A stretch of DNA of 64,000 nucleotides, from assembly GCA_021372295.1 (NCBI GenBank), contig JAJFUS010000043.1:50675-114674 (forward strand), given 5' to 3'. Below are positions 7,656 to 15,806 of this stretch, piece after piece (positions within the stretch are counted from its first letter, which is position 1; the number at the start of each line of letters is the position of its first letter). Made by a program: the position numbers and the translations under genes. The notes beneath the pieces are model-generated. The model was not told the DNA's origin. It did no database searches and worked only from the letters and a program-made list of their open reading frames with translations. This DNA comes from a bacterium (GTDB lineage Bacteria > Armatimonadota > UBA5829).

Positions 7656-8723
7656 TTACATACGCATGTTCAGCCATTCACCGTCATTCGCACACTTTCC
7701 TTCGTCAGTCACGCCGCCGACGACCCTCGTCTCGTAACCCGACCGCCGCACAACCAGATTCCCGCATCTCGGGCAATATGTATTTTCGCCGGTGTCGGTT
7801 GCGATATTGCCCAGATATACAAACTCCAGCCCGGCTTCTTTGCCGATTCTGACTGCTGTTTCAAGTGTGGCGGACGGTGTCAGCGGGACATTTGACAGCT
7901 CGCCATAAGGAAAAAACCGAGTGACATGCCATGGAGTCTTCGTGCCGAGTGTGTCAGCGATCCATCGGGCGGTTTTTGTGAGATTGTCGACGCTGTCGTT
8001 CCAGCCGGGGATGATATTCGTCACACATTCGACATGCATCCCCCACTCCATCTGCGCACGCCGCGTGACGTCCAGGATTCCCTGCGCTGACGGCACTTTC
8101 GCCAGTTGTTTGTAAAAATGATCGTCCATAGACTTGATATCCACGCGATATACGTCAAGATATGGCCCGATCAGGTCGAGACCCTCAGGTGTCGCGTAAC
8201 CGTTGGTCACGTAGACGGTATATAGCCCCGCTTCTTTGCAGAGTTTGGCGCAGTCCAGCGTGTAATTGAGCCAGATCGAGGGTTCATTATATGTCCACGC
8301 AACGCCTTCACAATTAATATCCTTTGCCCAGGCAACAAGAATCTCAGGAGTGACACCCGTGCGACATGCTTCTTCACCCGATTCCACCGGGTCGGCATAG
8401 GCTATCTGCCAGTTCTGGCAAAACACACACCTGAAGTTACACCCAAGAGTCCCTACGGAGAAGCATCTGCTGCCGGGTTTATAATGATATACGGGCTTCT
8501 TCTCAATCGGATCGGCGGCGGCGGACGATATCACACCGTAAATTGTGTCGTAAAGTGTACCATGGTAGTTGACCTTGGTTCGACAGTATCCCACCCCACC
8601 CTCGGAGATCCTGCATCTGCGTTGGCAGATATTGCACTCAATTCGACCCTCGCCAATATTCTCGGCGAGCACGGCTTTCTTAAGCGCTCCAAATGCTCGC
8701 AGCTGCGCTATGCGCTTATCCAT
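7656..8723 (-). CDS. amrS: AmmeMemoRadiSam-system radical SAM enzyme
   Basis: A 355-residue radical SAM protein. The [4Fe-4S] motif is CNFRCVFC (CxxxCxxC) near residue 96. An N-terminal CNICQRRC cluster and a C-terminal CPRCGN pair probably bind zinc, as usual in this family. The family was named for its genomic link with AMMECR1 and Memo proteins; its in vivo substrate is not settled. Neither AMMECR1 nor Memo is encoded in this window, so here it is an orphan member. ATG 8723 follows a GAGGGGA site. It is divergent from the c-di-GMP gene. Confidence 0.85.
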   Translation of the reverse strand: MDKRIAQLRAFGALKKAVLAENIGEGRIECNICQRRCRISEGGVGYCRTKVNYHGTLYDTIYGVISSAAADPIEKKPVYHYKPGSRCFSVGTLGCNFRCVFCQNWQIAYADPVESGEEACRTGVTPEILVAWAKDINCEGVAWTYNEPSIWLNYTLDCAKLCKEAGLYTVYVTNGYATPEGLDLIGPYLDVYRVDIKSMDDHFYKQLAKVPSAQGILDVTRRAQMEWGMHVECVTNIIPGWNDSVDNLTKTARWIADTLGTKTPWHVTRFFPYGELSNVPLTPSATLETAVRIGKEAGLEFVYLGNIATDTGENTYCPRCGNLVVRRSGYETRVVGGVTDEGKCANDGEWLNMRM

Positions 8724-8799
8724 GGCATTGTCCCCTCAGTCATTTATATGGGATATTATAGCACTGAATAATTGTTTCATTTGTGCCGATAATCCTTTT

Positions 8800-11124
8800 G
8801 TGGAAATACGACTACCTGCTATAAAAACACGTGGAACCGCTCATAATGTTCCACTGATTGTTGTTACCATCTTCGCACTCGCACTAACCGCGTACGCTAT
8901 CGCCTGTCGAAATACGGCCTGCATTATAACGGCAGGTGTCGCTTGGCTGTGCGCGTTGTCGATAGCGGCCATTCTGCTGCACAAAACGCGCGCCGAGCTT
9001 CGATCTGCCATTGAAAATGCCCGCGATGGTGATGAAGTAGCCGCTCAAACACTGCAAAGACTGCAACCCGTGTTCGGCACAATGGCAACTATTGGACCCA
9101 ACGCCCGACTCGACGATTTAAAGAAATCAATTGTTTCAGCGTGTACAGGTACTCTCGAAACAGAGTTTGTAGCTCTGTTTACCATAGACCCCTGCCTGGG
9201 TGGCATCGAATGTGAATGCACTGAAAAAGTCACCGTTGCAATCCAGAATTCGTTCCTGGCACTGGCTGGGAATCTTGTTTCCGATAGAGAATGCAGAGAT
9301 CCCTGGATTGTGGACAATATCTCCGTAGAGTCCGATTCAATCGCGGAAGTCGAATTGGCTAAGGCCGGCATCGGAACAGTGATCGCTTGCCCGATCAGGT
9401 CCGAACTCGGAGCCAGTGGAAGCCTTGTGGCGTTTTATCCTAGCAAGCAGGCAGTCAAAAGCCGCACACATCTGATTGAAGCCATTGCCGCGCAGGCTTC
9501 GGCAATGATCTCATATTGTCTGGCGATAGAACAGTCATGCAACTTGCTGGATGATCTTGCCGGGGCCAATCAGGAGCTTTCCGTGCAGGCGGCAATAGAT
9601 GGCCTGACAGGTCTTGCCAACCATCGCACGCTACAGCAGACTCTGCAGGAGATGTGCAGACACACATCTGCGAGCCGTGGTAATCGCACATTTTGCCTGG
9701 TTATGGCCGATGTGGATCATTTTAAAGTATACAACGACACTCACGGTCATCAAGCGGGCGACGCAGTGCTTAGGACAGTGGCGAGAGTATTTTCCTCCAA
9801 ACTCAGACACGGTGACATGGCTGCTCGCTACGGTGGCGAGGAGTTTGCGCTGATACTCAAAGGAGTCGGAAAAGAAGAAGCTCAGGCTATAGCCGACCGT
9901 ATTCGGTCCACGGTTTCCAGGCAATCTTACGATTCCGGTAAAGTAACTATCAGCATGGGAGTCGCAGAGTATCCTATGGATGCCGAAACTCCTGGTGAAC
10001 TTGTCGAGAAGGCCGACCGCGCACTCTACCATGCCAAGATCACAGGGCGCAACCGCATAGTCACGTGGGGCAGTAATGTGTGTTCCGTAAAGGCGGATGA
10101 AGCCGTCTGCGATACTGATTGCAACAAAAAGCCTAAGACCATTCTTGTGGTGGAAAGTCTAAACGATGAACATGCTGGCGACATCTGTAACATGCTGTCA
10201 GCGCATATATATGATGTGATGACTACAGCTACCGCCTCTGATGCCATGGACATCCTGCGAACCCAGGTTTTCGATATTGCATTCGTCAGCGCTAATGCTC
10301 TGCCTTACAATAATCTTAAAGCCTTGAGCGACCTGACTTCAATACATCCGCAGATGCCCGTTGTGCTCATTACTCAAAGCAATCAACTGGAAGAAAGCCG
10401 CGAGGCTCTTCAAAGAGGCGCGTCCGACACACTGCTGACACCATACAATCCGACGGAACTCCCAATGCTGGTGGAAAGAAATGTCGAACGATGCAGGCTC
10501 GAACGTGAAAGGATGACCCAGAAGGGTGTAGGGATGATGCTCCAGTCTATTGATGCGCTGGTTTCGGCAATCGATGCCAAAGATCACTGCTCATCAGGTC
10601 ACTCTCAAAGGGTAACCGCGCTTTCACTTGCCATCGCAGACGATCTGAATTTGGCTGCGGAAGAACGTACTGCACTGGAATTCGCCGCCAGGCTGCACGA
10701 CATAGGCAAGCTGGCGCTTCCAGACAGCACACTCAATAAGAATTCACAGTTGACAGATCAAGAGTGGTCCGCAATGCGACAGCACCCGATAACGGGCAGC
10801 AAAATAGTGGAAGTGATCGACGAACTGGCTTACGTCAGCACGATTATCAGGCATCACCACGAGCGCCTGAATGGAACCGGCTACCCCGACGGTCTCAGGA
10901 GCGAGGCCATTCCTTATCCTGCGCGAATAATAGCTGTAGCAGATTCATACGAAGCCATGACTTCCCACCGAGCTTACAGGTCTAAACGCTCGCCACTTGA
11001 AGCCTTTGATGAACTGAAAAAACATTCGGGCACGTTTTACGCTCCGGAAATTGTCACTGCGCTGGGCAACGTGCTTCTCGCGTCTGGAGAATTGAACCCG
11101 TTGTCTGACCAGAGAGCCGCATAA
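8800..11124 (+). CDS. Membrane GAF-GGDEF-pseudoreceiver-HD-GYP protein (cyclic di-GMP turnover)
   Basis: Order with GTG 8800 as start: two membrane helices (about 15-60), a GAF-like domain (100-240), a diguanylate cyclase domain with YGGEEF (about 344), a receiver-like domain (about 445-565) and an HD-GYP phosphodiesterase with HDIGKL (about 631) and HHERLNGTGYPDG. Cyclase and phosphodiesterase motifs both look intact, so it could make and break c-di-GMP. The receiver is degenerate: the acceptor Asp is replaced in AFVSANALP and the Lys in LLTPYNP is lost. The frame is open far upstream, but that part overlaps the divergent amrS gene. GTG 8800 lacks a clear ribosome site, so the start is uncertain. 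Confidence 0.85.
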   Translation: MEIRLPAIKTRGTAHNVPLIVVTIFALALTAYAIACRNTACIITAGVAWLCALSIAAILLHKTRAELRSAIENARDGDEVAAQTLQRLQPVFGTMATIGPNARLDDLKKSIVSACTGTLETEFVALFTIDPCLGGIECECTEKVTVAIQNSFLALAGNLVSDRECRDPWIVDNISVESDSIAEVELAKAGIGTVIACPIRSELGASGSLVAFYPSKQAVKSRTHLIEAIAAQASAMISYCLAIEQSCNLLDDLAGANQELSVQAAIDGLTGLANHRTLQQTLQEMCRHTSASRGNRTFCLVMADVDHFKVYNDTHGHQAGDAVLRTVARVFSSKLRHGDMAARYGGEEFALILKGVGKEEAQAIADRIRSTVSRQSYDSGKVTISMGVAEYPMDAETPGELVEKADRALYHAKITGRNRIVTWGSNVCSVKADEAVCDTDCNKKPKTILVVESLNDEHAGDICNMLSAHIYDVMTTATASDAMDILRTQVFDIAFVSANALPYNNLKALSDLTSIHPQMPVVLITQSNQLEESREALQRGASDTLLTPYNPTELPMLVERNVERCRLERERMTQKGVGMMLQSIDALVSAIDAKDHCSSGHSQRVTALSLAIADDLNLAAEERTALEFAARLHDIGKLALPDSTLNKNSQLTDQEWSAMRQHPITGSKIVEVIDELAYVSTIIRHHHERLNGTGYPDGLRSEAIPYPARIIAVADSYEAMTSHRAYRSKRSPLEAFDELKKHSGTFYAPEIVTALGNVLLASGELNPLSDQRAA

Positions 11125-11209
11125 TCCCATCAAGGACTATGTGACTTGTGAAACTTGGTCCGCATTTTCCGTCGATATAGTACGCATCCCCCTTATAGTC
11201 GTTGGCCAT
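11054..11209 (-). CDS. Possible small ORF antisense to the 3' end of the c-di-GMP gene
   Basis: ATG 11209 has a GGTGAGG site seven bases upstream and opens a 51-codon frame. The first 30 codons (containing YKGDAYYIDGKCG) lie in the intergenic gap and look coding-like; the rest overlaps the end of the c-di-GMP gene. I do not recognise it. It may be a small gene, a truncated remnant or chance. Confidence 0.25.
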   Translation of the reverse strand: MANDYKGDAYYIDGKCGPSFTSHIVLDGIMRLSGQTTGSILQTREARCPAQ

Positions 11210-11288
11210 GACGTTTCCTCACCTAACGCTCTGGTCACGACCATATAATCCTCCCCAGTCGCCTTGCCCATTTTTTTGCCAAGTTTGC

Positions 11289-11294
11289 TATAAT
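11289..11294 (+). promoter_or_regulatory. -10 element of the znu operon promoter
   Basis: TATAAT lies 32 bases before ATG 11327. The best -35 is TTGCCC, 19 bases away, which is long. I see no clear Zur-type palindrome around it. Confidence 0.45.
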
Positions 11295-11326
11295 ATGTGC
11301 GGGCAAACACAGGCAGGAGGGCTTTA

Positions 11327-12229
11327 ATGAGATCAATCGCACGTCAATCAGCCTTGCTAGTAATTGTATGCGTTGCAGCCTTCGCGGTTTTAGGCTGCGG
11401 TCGAACTGTAAATAAGCCGAGCGGCAAGATGCTCGTTGCGGCAAGTATAGGCCCGCTTGGAAATTTTGCCGAGAAAGTCGGCGGAAAACTGGTGGACGTG
11501 CGAATACTTGTGCAGCCGGGAGCCAGTCCTCATACTTATCAGCTTACGACCGAGCAGATGGAAATGCTCAGCAATGCTTCCGTACTGGTGTTGAATGGTG
11601 TCAACCTGGAGTTTTGGGCAAATAAGGCCATTGACGCAGCCGATAATCCCAAGTTGATTGTAACAAGAACCGCAGAAGGTTTGCCTGTGCTCGCATCCGG
11701 TGACGATCACGACCACCTCGGCGGCAATCCGCATTTATGGCTCAACCCGGTCTATGCGGTCCGCCAGGTCGAGATGATCCGCAGTGCATTTATAATGGCT
11801 GATCCCAAGCATGCAGATGATTACAAATCAAACGCGGCGAAGTATATAGCTGATCTCAAGAGGCTCGACAAAGACATTCGCAAAGAAGTCAAAACGTTCA
11901 AGTCCAAGGATTTCATCGCTTATCATCCCGCCTGGGTATATTTCGCCAAAGAGTATGGGCTGCGCCAGGCTGCCGTGATTGAAGAAACGCCCGGCAAGGA
12001 GCCATCTCCGTCCGAACTGGCTGACGTAATAAAAGTTTGCAAGAAAACTAAAGCGCGAGCCATATTCGCCGAACCGCAGTTCTCACCTAAAGCGGCAAAA
12101 GTGATAGCCGGCGAGTGCGGCGCGAATGTGCTTATGTTGGATCCTATAGGCAAACCGCCGCATTACGACTATATCGCGACTATGCGAGCCAATCTCAAAC
12201 AGATGACAAAAGCGTTGGGCCAGAAATGA
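11327..12229 (+). CDS. znuA: Zinc/manganese ABC transporter substrate-binding lipoprotein ZnuA
   Basis: A 300-residue cluster A-I binding protein that captures a divalent metal outside the cytoplasmic membrane. The signal peptide ends in a lipobox with Cys at about residue 24 (AVLGC). Metal ligands are visible as His in SPHTYQ, His in PHLWLNP, His in YHPAW and Asp in MLDPIG. The His-rich loop typical of zinc-specific members is short (DDHDH). ATG 11327 has GGAGG eight bases upstream. Its stop overlaps the znuC start (ATGA), so the three genes form one operon. Zinc is more likely than manganese, but this is not proven. Confidence 0.9.
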   Translation: MRSIARQSALLVIVCVAAFAVLGCGRTVNKPSGKMLVAASIGPLGNFAEKVGGKLVDVRILVQPGASPHTYQLTTEQMEMLSNASVLVLNGVNLEFWANKAIDAADNPKLIVTRTAEGLPVLASGDDHDHLGGNPHLWLNPVYAVRQVEMIRSAFIMADPKHADDYKSNAAKYIADLKRLDKDIRKEVKTFKSKDFIAYHPAWVYFAKEYGLRQAAVIEETPGKEPSPSELADVIKVCKKTKARAIFAEPQFSPKAAKVIAGECGANVLMLDPIGKPPHYDYIATMRANLKQMTKALGQK

Positions 12230-13008
12230 CATCTTTCGAGCACGCAGTCCAGCTGACTAACATCACCGTCAAGCAAAACGATATGGTCACCATCGACTCC
12301 GTTACCCTGACGATCAACAAAGGCAACTTTGCTGCCATAATCGGGCCCAACGGCGCGGGTAAGACTACCCTCGTTAAAGTAATACTGGGACTGATCCGGC
12401 CTGACTCGGGAACTGTAAAGGTCTTCGACAGGCCGTCGGACGAACTGGGCGAGCTTCGCTCCAAAATAGGGTACGTGCCTCAGATATTTTCCATTGACAT
12501 CAAATTCCCGGTAACCGTCTTTGAGACAGTGCTGATGGGAACTTACGGCAAATTGGGCGTCGGCAAAAGAGTGACTTCCGCCGAGCGCGAGGCCACATAT
12601 CAGGCGATGGAGAAAGTCGGGATCACGGATTTGAAAGATCGTCCCATCGCGAGGCTCTCCGGCGGGCAGAGACAGCGCGCATTCATCGCCCGGGCGCTTG
12701 CGAACAACCCTGACTTACTGGTGTTGGACGAACCGACCACTGGAGTAGACATCGCAACAACCGGAAACCTCTACGCTTTGCTTAGGCAGCTCAAGAGCGA
12801 AGGGGTCACTGTGCTTTTGGTGTCGCATGACGTGGGCGTTGTCGCGTCATATATCGATACACTGGCGTGCCTCAACGTATCTCTGGTGGCGCACTGCAGG
12901 CCGGGCGAAGTCGAGTGTACTGATGCTTTGAAGTCGATGTACGGCTGCGATGTGGCGTTCCTGCACCACGGCGATGCGCCGCATATAGTTGTGGAGGAAC
13001 ACGAATGA
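12226..13008 (+). CDS. znuC: Zinc/manganese ABC transporter ATP-binding protein ZnuC
   Basis: A 260-residue ABC ATPase that powers metal import. Walker A is GPNGAGKTT (about residue 40), the signature is LSGGQRQR, Walker B is LLVLDEP and the switch His is in LVSHD. The ATG overlaps the znuA stop (ATGA). An in-frame extension to 12115 lies inside znuA and is rejected. The C-terminus overlaps the start of the permease gene, giving a tight three-gene operon. Confidence 0.93.
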   Translation: MTSFEHAVQLTNITVKQNDMVTIDSVTLTINKGNFAAIIGPNGAGKTTLVKVILGLIRPDSGTVKVFDRPSDELGELRSKIGYVPQIFSIDIKFPVTVFETVLMGTYGKLGVGKRVTSAEREATYQAMEKVGITDLKDRPIARLSGGQRQRAFIARALANNPDLLVLDEPTTGVDIATTGNLYALLRQLKSEGVTVLLVSHDVGVVASYIDTLACLNVSLVAHCRPGEVECTDALKSMYGCDVAFLHHGDAPHIVVEEHE

Positions 13009-13814
13009 TGGACATCCTCGGCTACTCATTTATGCAGAGAGCGATGGTGGCTGGAGTGCTCATCGGGGCGCTGTGCGCCGTGATCGGCGTATACGTGATC
13101 CTCAGAGGCATGGCCTTTATGGGATCAGGGATCGCGCATACATCGCTGGGCGGGGTCGCCATCGGCATATTATTGGGAGTCAATCCGATCTGGAGCGCGG
13201 TTGTTTTCTCGATCCTCGCGGGATGGGGAATCGCTGCGGTAACACGCCGCGGGCAAATCAAGGAAGACACCGCCATCGGAATTATATTCGCGTCGGGAAT
13301 GGCAATGGGCATACTAATTATAGGACTCACCCACAACTATCAGGTCGATCTGCTCAGCTATCTGTTTGGCAGTATAACAGCCGTCACGATTCAGGACGTC
13401 TGGACAACTATCATCATCTCGGCACTTGTAATGGGTGTCGTAGCGTTTCTGTTCAAAGATCTGATGTTTATAATTTTCGACCCAGAGATGGCCGAAGTGA
13501 CGGGCGTGCCTGCGGGCAAGCTCTATTATCTGCTGATTACGATGATAGCATTGACGGTGGTGACGTCAATTAAAGTCATAGGGATCGTTCTGGTATCGGC
13601 GCTGATCGTAACTCCGGCGGCGGCGGCCTATCAGCTTACCGAGAGCTTTAGGAAAATGATGGCGCTGTCGGTCGTATTCGGCGTCGGATCGACTGTCCTC
13701 GGGCTGCTCATCTCCGACTGGCTCAGGATCGCGCCGGGAGCATCCATAGTACTGCTGGCGACGCTCATCTTTGTCGTATCGGCGATTTTTTCCCCTCGGC
13801 GCAGAAAGAAATAA
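13005..13814 (+). CDS. znuB: Zinc/manganese ABC transporter permease ZnuB
   Basis: A 269-residue ABC-3 family permease with about eight hydrophobic helices and the conserved GSGIAHTSLGGVAIG segment near residue 44. Together with ZnuA and ZnuC it forms a complete metal importer in the inner membrane. The start (ATGATGG) overlaps the znuC stop. The gene ends before a strong hairpin terminator that it shares with the convergent HD-GYP gene. Confidence 0.92.
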   Translation: MMDILGYSFMQRAMVAGVLIGALCAVIGVYVILRGMAFMGSGIAHTSLGGVAIGILLGVNPIWSAVVFSILAGWGIAAVTRRGQIKEDTAIGIIFASGMAMGILIIGLTHNYQVDLLSYLFGSITAVTIQDVWTTIIISALVMGVVAFLFKDLMFIIFDPEMAEVTGVPAGKLYYLLITMIALTVVTSIKVIGIVLVSALIVTPAAAAYQLTESFRKMMALSVVFGVGSTVLGLLISDWLRIAPGASIVLLATLIFVVSAIFSPRRRKK

Positions 13815-13833
13815 TCACAGAAACACAAAATTG

Positions 13834-13865
13834 AAAAAGCACGAAAATTGTTTTTTTCGTGCTTT
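13834..13865. terminator. Bidirectional terminator between znuB and the HD-GYP gene
   Basis: AAAGCACGAAAA pairs with TTTTTTCGTGCTTT around a short loop, with A-rich and T-rich flanks. Confidence 0.8.
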
Positions 13866-13907
13866 CGTGACAAAATTCGATATCGGTTCTGCTAGGCCAA
13901 GTATATT

Positions 13908-14513
13908 CTATCGCTCAACCATCCCCGACGTCAGAGCAGTGCGAAATGCCTCGACCATCTCAGGATCGAACTGTGTGCCCGCACATGCTTCCAGTTCGTC
14001 CAGAGCGGATTGTTGATCCATCGCGTCGCGCCAGGGGACATCCGAGGTTAAAATGTCAAACGCTTCCGCAACAGATATTATTCGCGAACCAAGCGGAATA
14101 TCTTTGCCAGCAAGGCCATCGGGATAGCCTTTGCCGTCAAATCGTTCGTGGTGATGCTTAATAAGGGGCGCGGCATCTTCGAGTCCGTCAACCTTTTCGA
14201 GGATGCGCAGCGCGATTGTGGAATGCTGCTTCATAATAGCAAACTCGCCTTCGGTTAGTTTGCCAAGTTTGTTTAAGATTTTACGAGAAACCGCAATTTT
14301 ACCGATATCATGAAGCCCGGCTGCATACTTTAGAGTGGTGATTTCTTCATTGGATAATTCTAACGCCTTGCCAATAGCCACACTATAACGAGTTACCCTT
14401 TGGCTGTGGCCTTCGGCTGTTCTGTCTCTCTGCCCAGCGGCAGCGACAAGAGCCTCAATAGTCTGCTCATAAACTCGATGCAGACCGCCACGATCCGCGC
14501 GCTCGATGCCCAT
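13908..14513 (-). CDS. Stand-alone HD-GYP domain protein
   Basis: A 201-residue protein with a single HD-GYP domain: GHSQRVT, LHDIGKIA, KHHHERFDGKGYPDG and a later AEAFDILTS segment. HD-GYP enzymes hydrolyse cyclic di-GMP using a di-iron centre; the metal ligands look complete. There is no receiver or sensor domain, so partner proteins would have to control it. ATG 14513 is preferred over 14519 because AAGGAGG then sits six bases upstream; for 14519 it is too close. It is divergent from the pseudopilin operon, a link often seen between c-di-GMP and pilus-like systems. Confidence 0.85.
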   Translation of the reverse strand: MGIERADRGGLHRVYEQTIEALVAAAGQRDRTAEGHSQRVTRYSVAIGKALELSNEEITTLKYAAGLHDIGKIAVSRKILNKLGKLTEGEFAIMKQHSTIALRILEKVDGLEDAAPLIKHHHERFDGKGYPDGLAGKDIPLGSRIISVAEAFDILTSDVPWRDAMDQQSALDELEACAGTQFDPEMVEAFRTALTSGMVER

Positions 14514-14715
14514 TAGCATCCTCCTTGATATTCCGAAGACTCAATGTCTAATTCCCTAAATGCTCAACCAAATATTCGGCAGATAACCCGCCGCTCTTCA
14601 GAGCAACCCCACTCAATCCGATAATTCATGCAGTAGTACCAGGCATACATATACTAAGGACGTGGCATAAGGAATAAGTATAAGGCCATCCGGCACTCGT
14701 CAGGTGAGTTCGATT

Positions 14716-15201
14716 ATGTCAATAGGCAACACACACAACAAGCGGCTCCGGCAAAGAGGCTTCACACTGATTGAGGTGGCGGCTTCACTTCTCGCTTTTT
14801 CAGTGGTGGTGATTACATTCGCATCCACAATGGTAATGGCGTACAAAACCGCGCATGTAAATGGCCAGCACGCCCAGGCGCTTAGCCTCTGCCAGCATAA
14901 AATGGATCAGATGCGCGCTATGGGGATGGGTCGGATCATAGTCTACGATGAGCTTAGCGATGCACAAGTTATTGATGCCACCTCGACCACCTCGCCATAC
15001 TCTTTCACAGATATCGACTCCGTTGCCGATTATCTGCCGGACCCTGAGACATCCTTGACCATTACATCGCCGTGTGATGATAGTGATGGCGTGTCTAACG
15101 ATGGCCTGGCCATGGTAGAGATTACAATTACATGGCGAGCAAAAGCAGGCGATGGAAAAAGAAGCTCGGTAACGATTCAAGGAATAGTGGCAAACACATA
15201 G
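14716..15201 (+). CDS. Type IV prepilin-like protein (PilV/GspI-like)
   Basis: A 161-residue protein with a basic leader and the prepilin peptidase site GFTLIEV, followed by the hydrophobic helix that packs into a pseudopilus. The Glu at position +5 after cleavage is present. The rest is a small, low-similarity head with two Cys. ATG 14716 is chosen because AGGTGAG lies about eight bases upstream; GTG 14704 is an alternative. It is the first gene of a pseudopilin cluster. The assembly ATPase, platform protein and prepilin peptidase are not in this window. Confidence 0.85.
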   Translation: MSIGNTHNKRLRQRGFTLIEVAASLLAFSVVVITFASTMVMAYKTAHVNGQHAQALSLCQHKMDQMRAMGMGRIIVYDELSDAQVIDATSTTSPYSFTDIDSVADYLPDPETSLTITSPCDDSDGVSNDGLAMVEITITWRAKAGDGKRSSVTIQGIVANT

Positions 15202-15806
15202 TGATTACATTTAGTAGCGCAAGAAAAAAACAACGCGGGTTTACTCTCTTTGAGGTATTGATCGTCAGCGGCATAATGGGATTTATGCTTGCCTCGATTG
15301 CAGCTATGATCGTGAGCTCGATGATGACTTACGACAGAGCAACCGCCAGAACATTTCGCGATACCGATGCCGCGACTGCATTGCAGGCGATCGTCACTGA
15401 TGTACGAGAAGCCAGATATGTGAATCCGCTTGATGCCTGCGGCTCAGCAGTTACCGAAGGAGACAGACTGGAAATCGTATTTCCTGAAAATTCTGACGGA
15501 AGAGAATACTTTGATCGGACTACCAAAGACATCGACAATCCGACATACTACTATTTGTCCAATTCCACCGGCACTGTTGGAGCCAGCGGCACATGGTTGT
15601 GGCAAAGTGGTCGAAGAGGCACCCGTTGTCTGGCAAAGGACATCAAATCGGTGACGTTTAAGAAGGACAGCGACATTCCCAAGGAAATACTCGTAAGCGT
15701 GGAGGCCTACGTCAAGCCGCGCTACAGTGATGCCAACAATGACGATCAGACTACCACCACGCTCACTGAACGAGCGGTATATATGAGGAACTACTATGAA
15801 AATTAG
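15201..15806 (+). CDS. Type IV prepilin-like protein (PilW/GspJ-like)
   Basis: This 201-residue protein has the prepilin motif RGFTLFEV and a long hydrophobic helix, so it is processed by prepilin peptidase and inserted in a pseudopilus. GTG 15201 shares one base with the stop of the preceding gene, giving a leader of about 13 residues, which is normal. An earlier in-frame ATG (15132) would lie inside the upstream gene. The head domain has the loose beta-strand pattern of minor pilins of the PilW/GspJ type. It overlaps the next gene by 11 bases. Confidence 0.82.
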   Translation: MITFSSARKKQRGFTLFEVLIVSGIMGFMLASIAAMIVSSMMTYDRATARTFRDTDAATALQAIVTDVREARYVNPLDACGSAVTEGDRLEIVFPENSDGREYFDRTTKDIDNPTYYYLSNSTGTVGASGTWLWQSGRRGTRCLAKDIKSVTFKKDSDIPKEILVSVEAYVKPRYSDANNDDQTTTTLTERAVYMRNYYEN

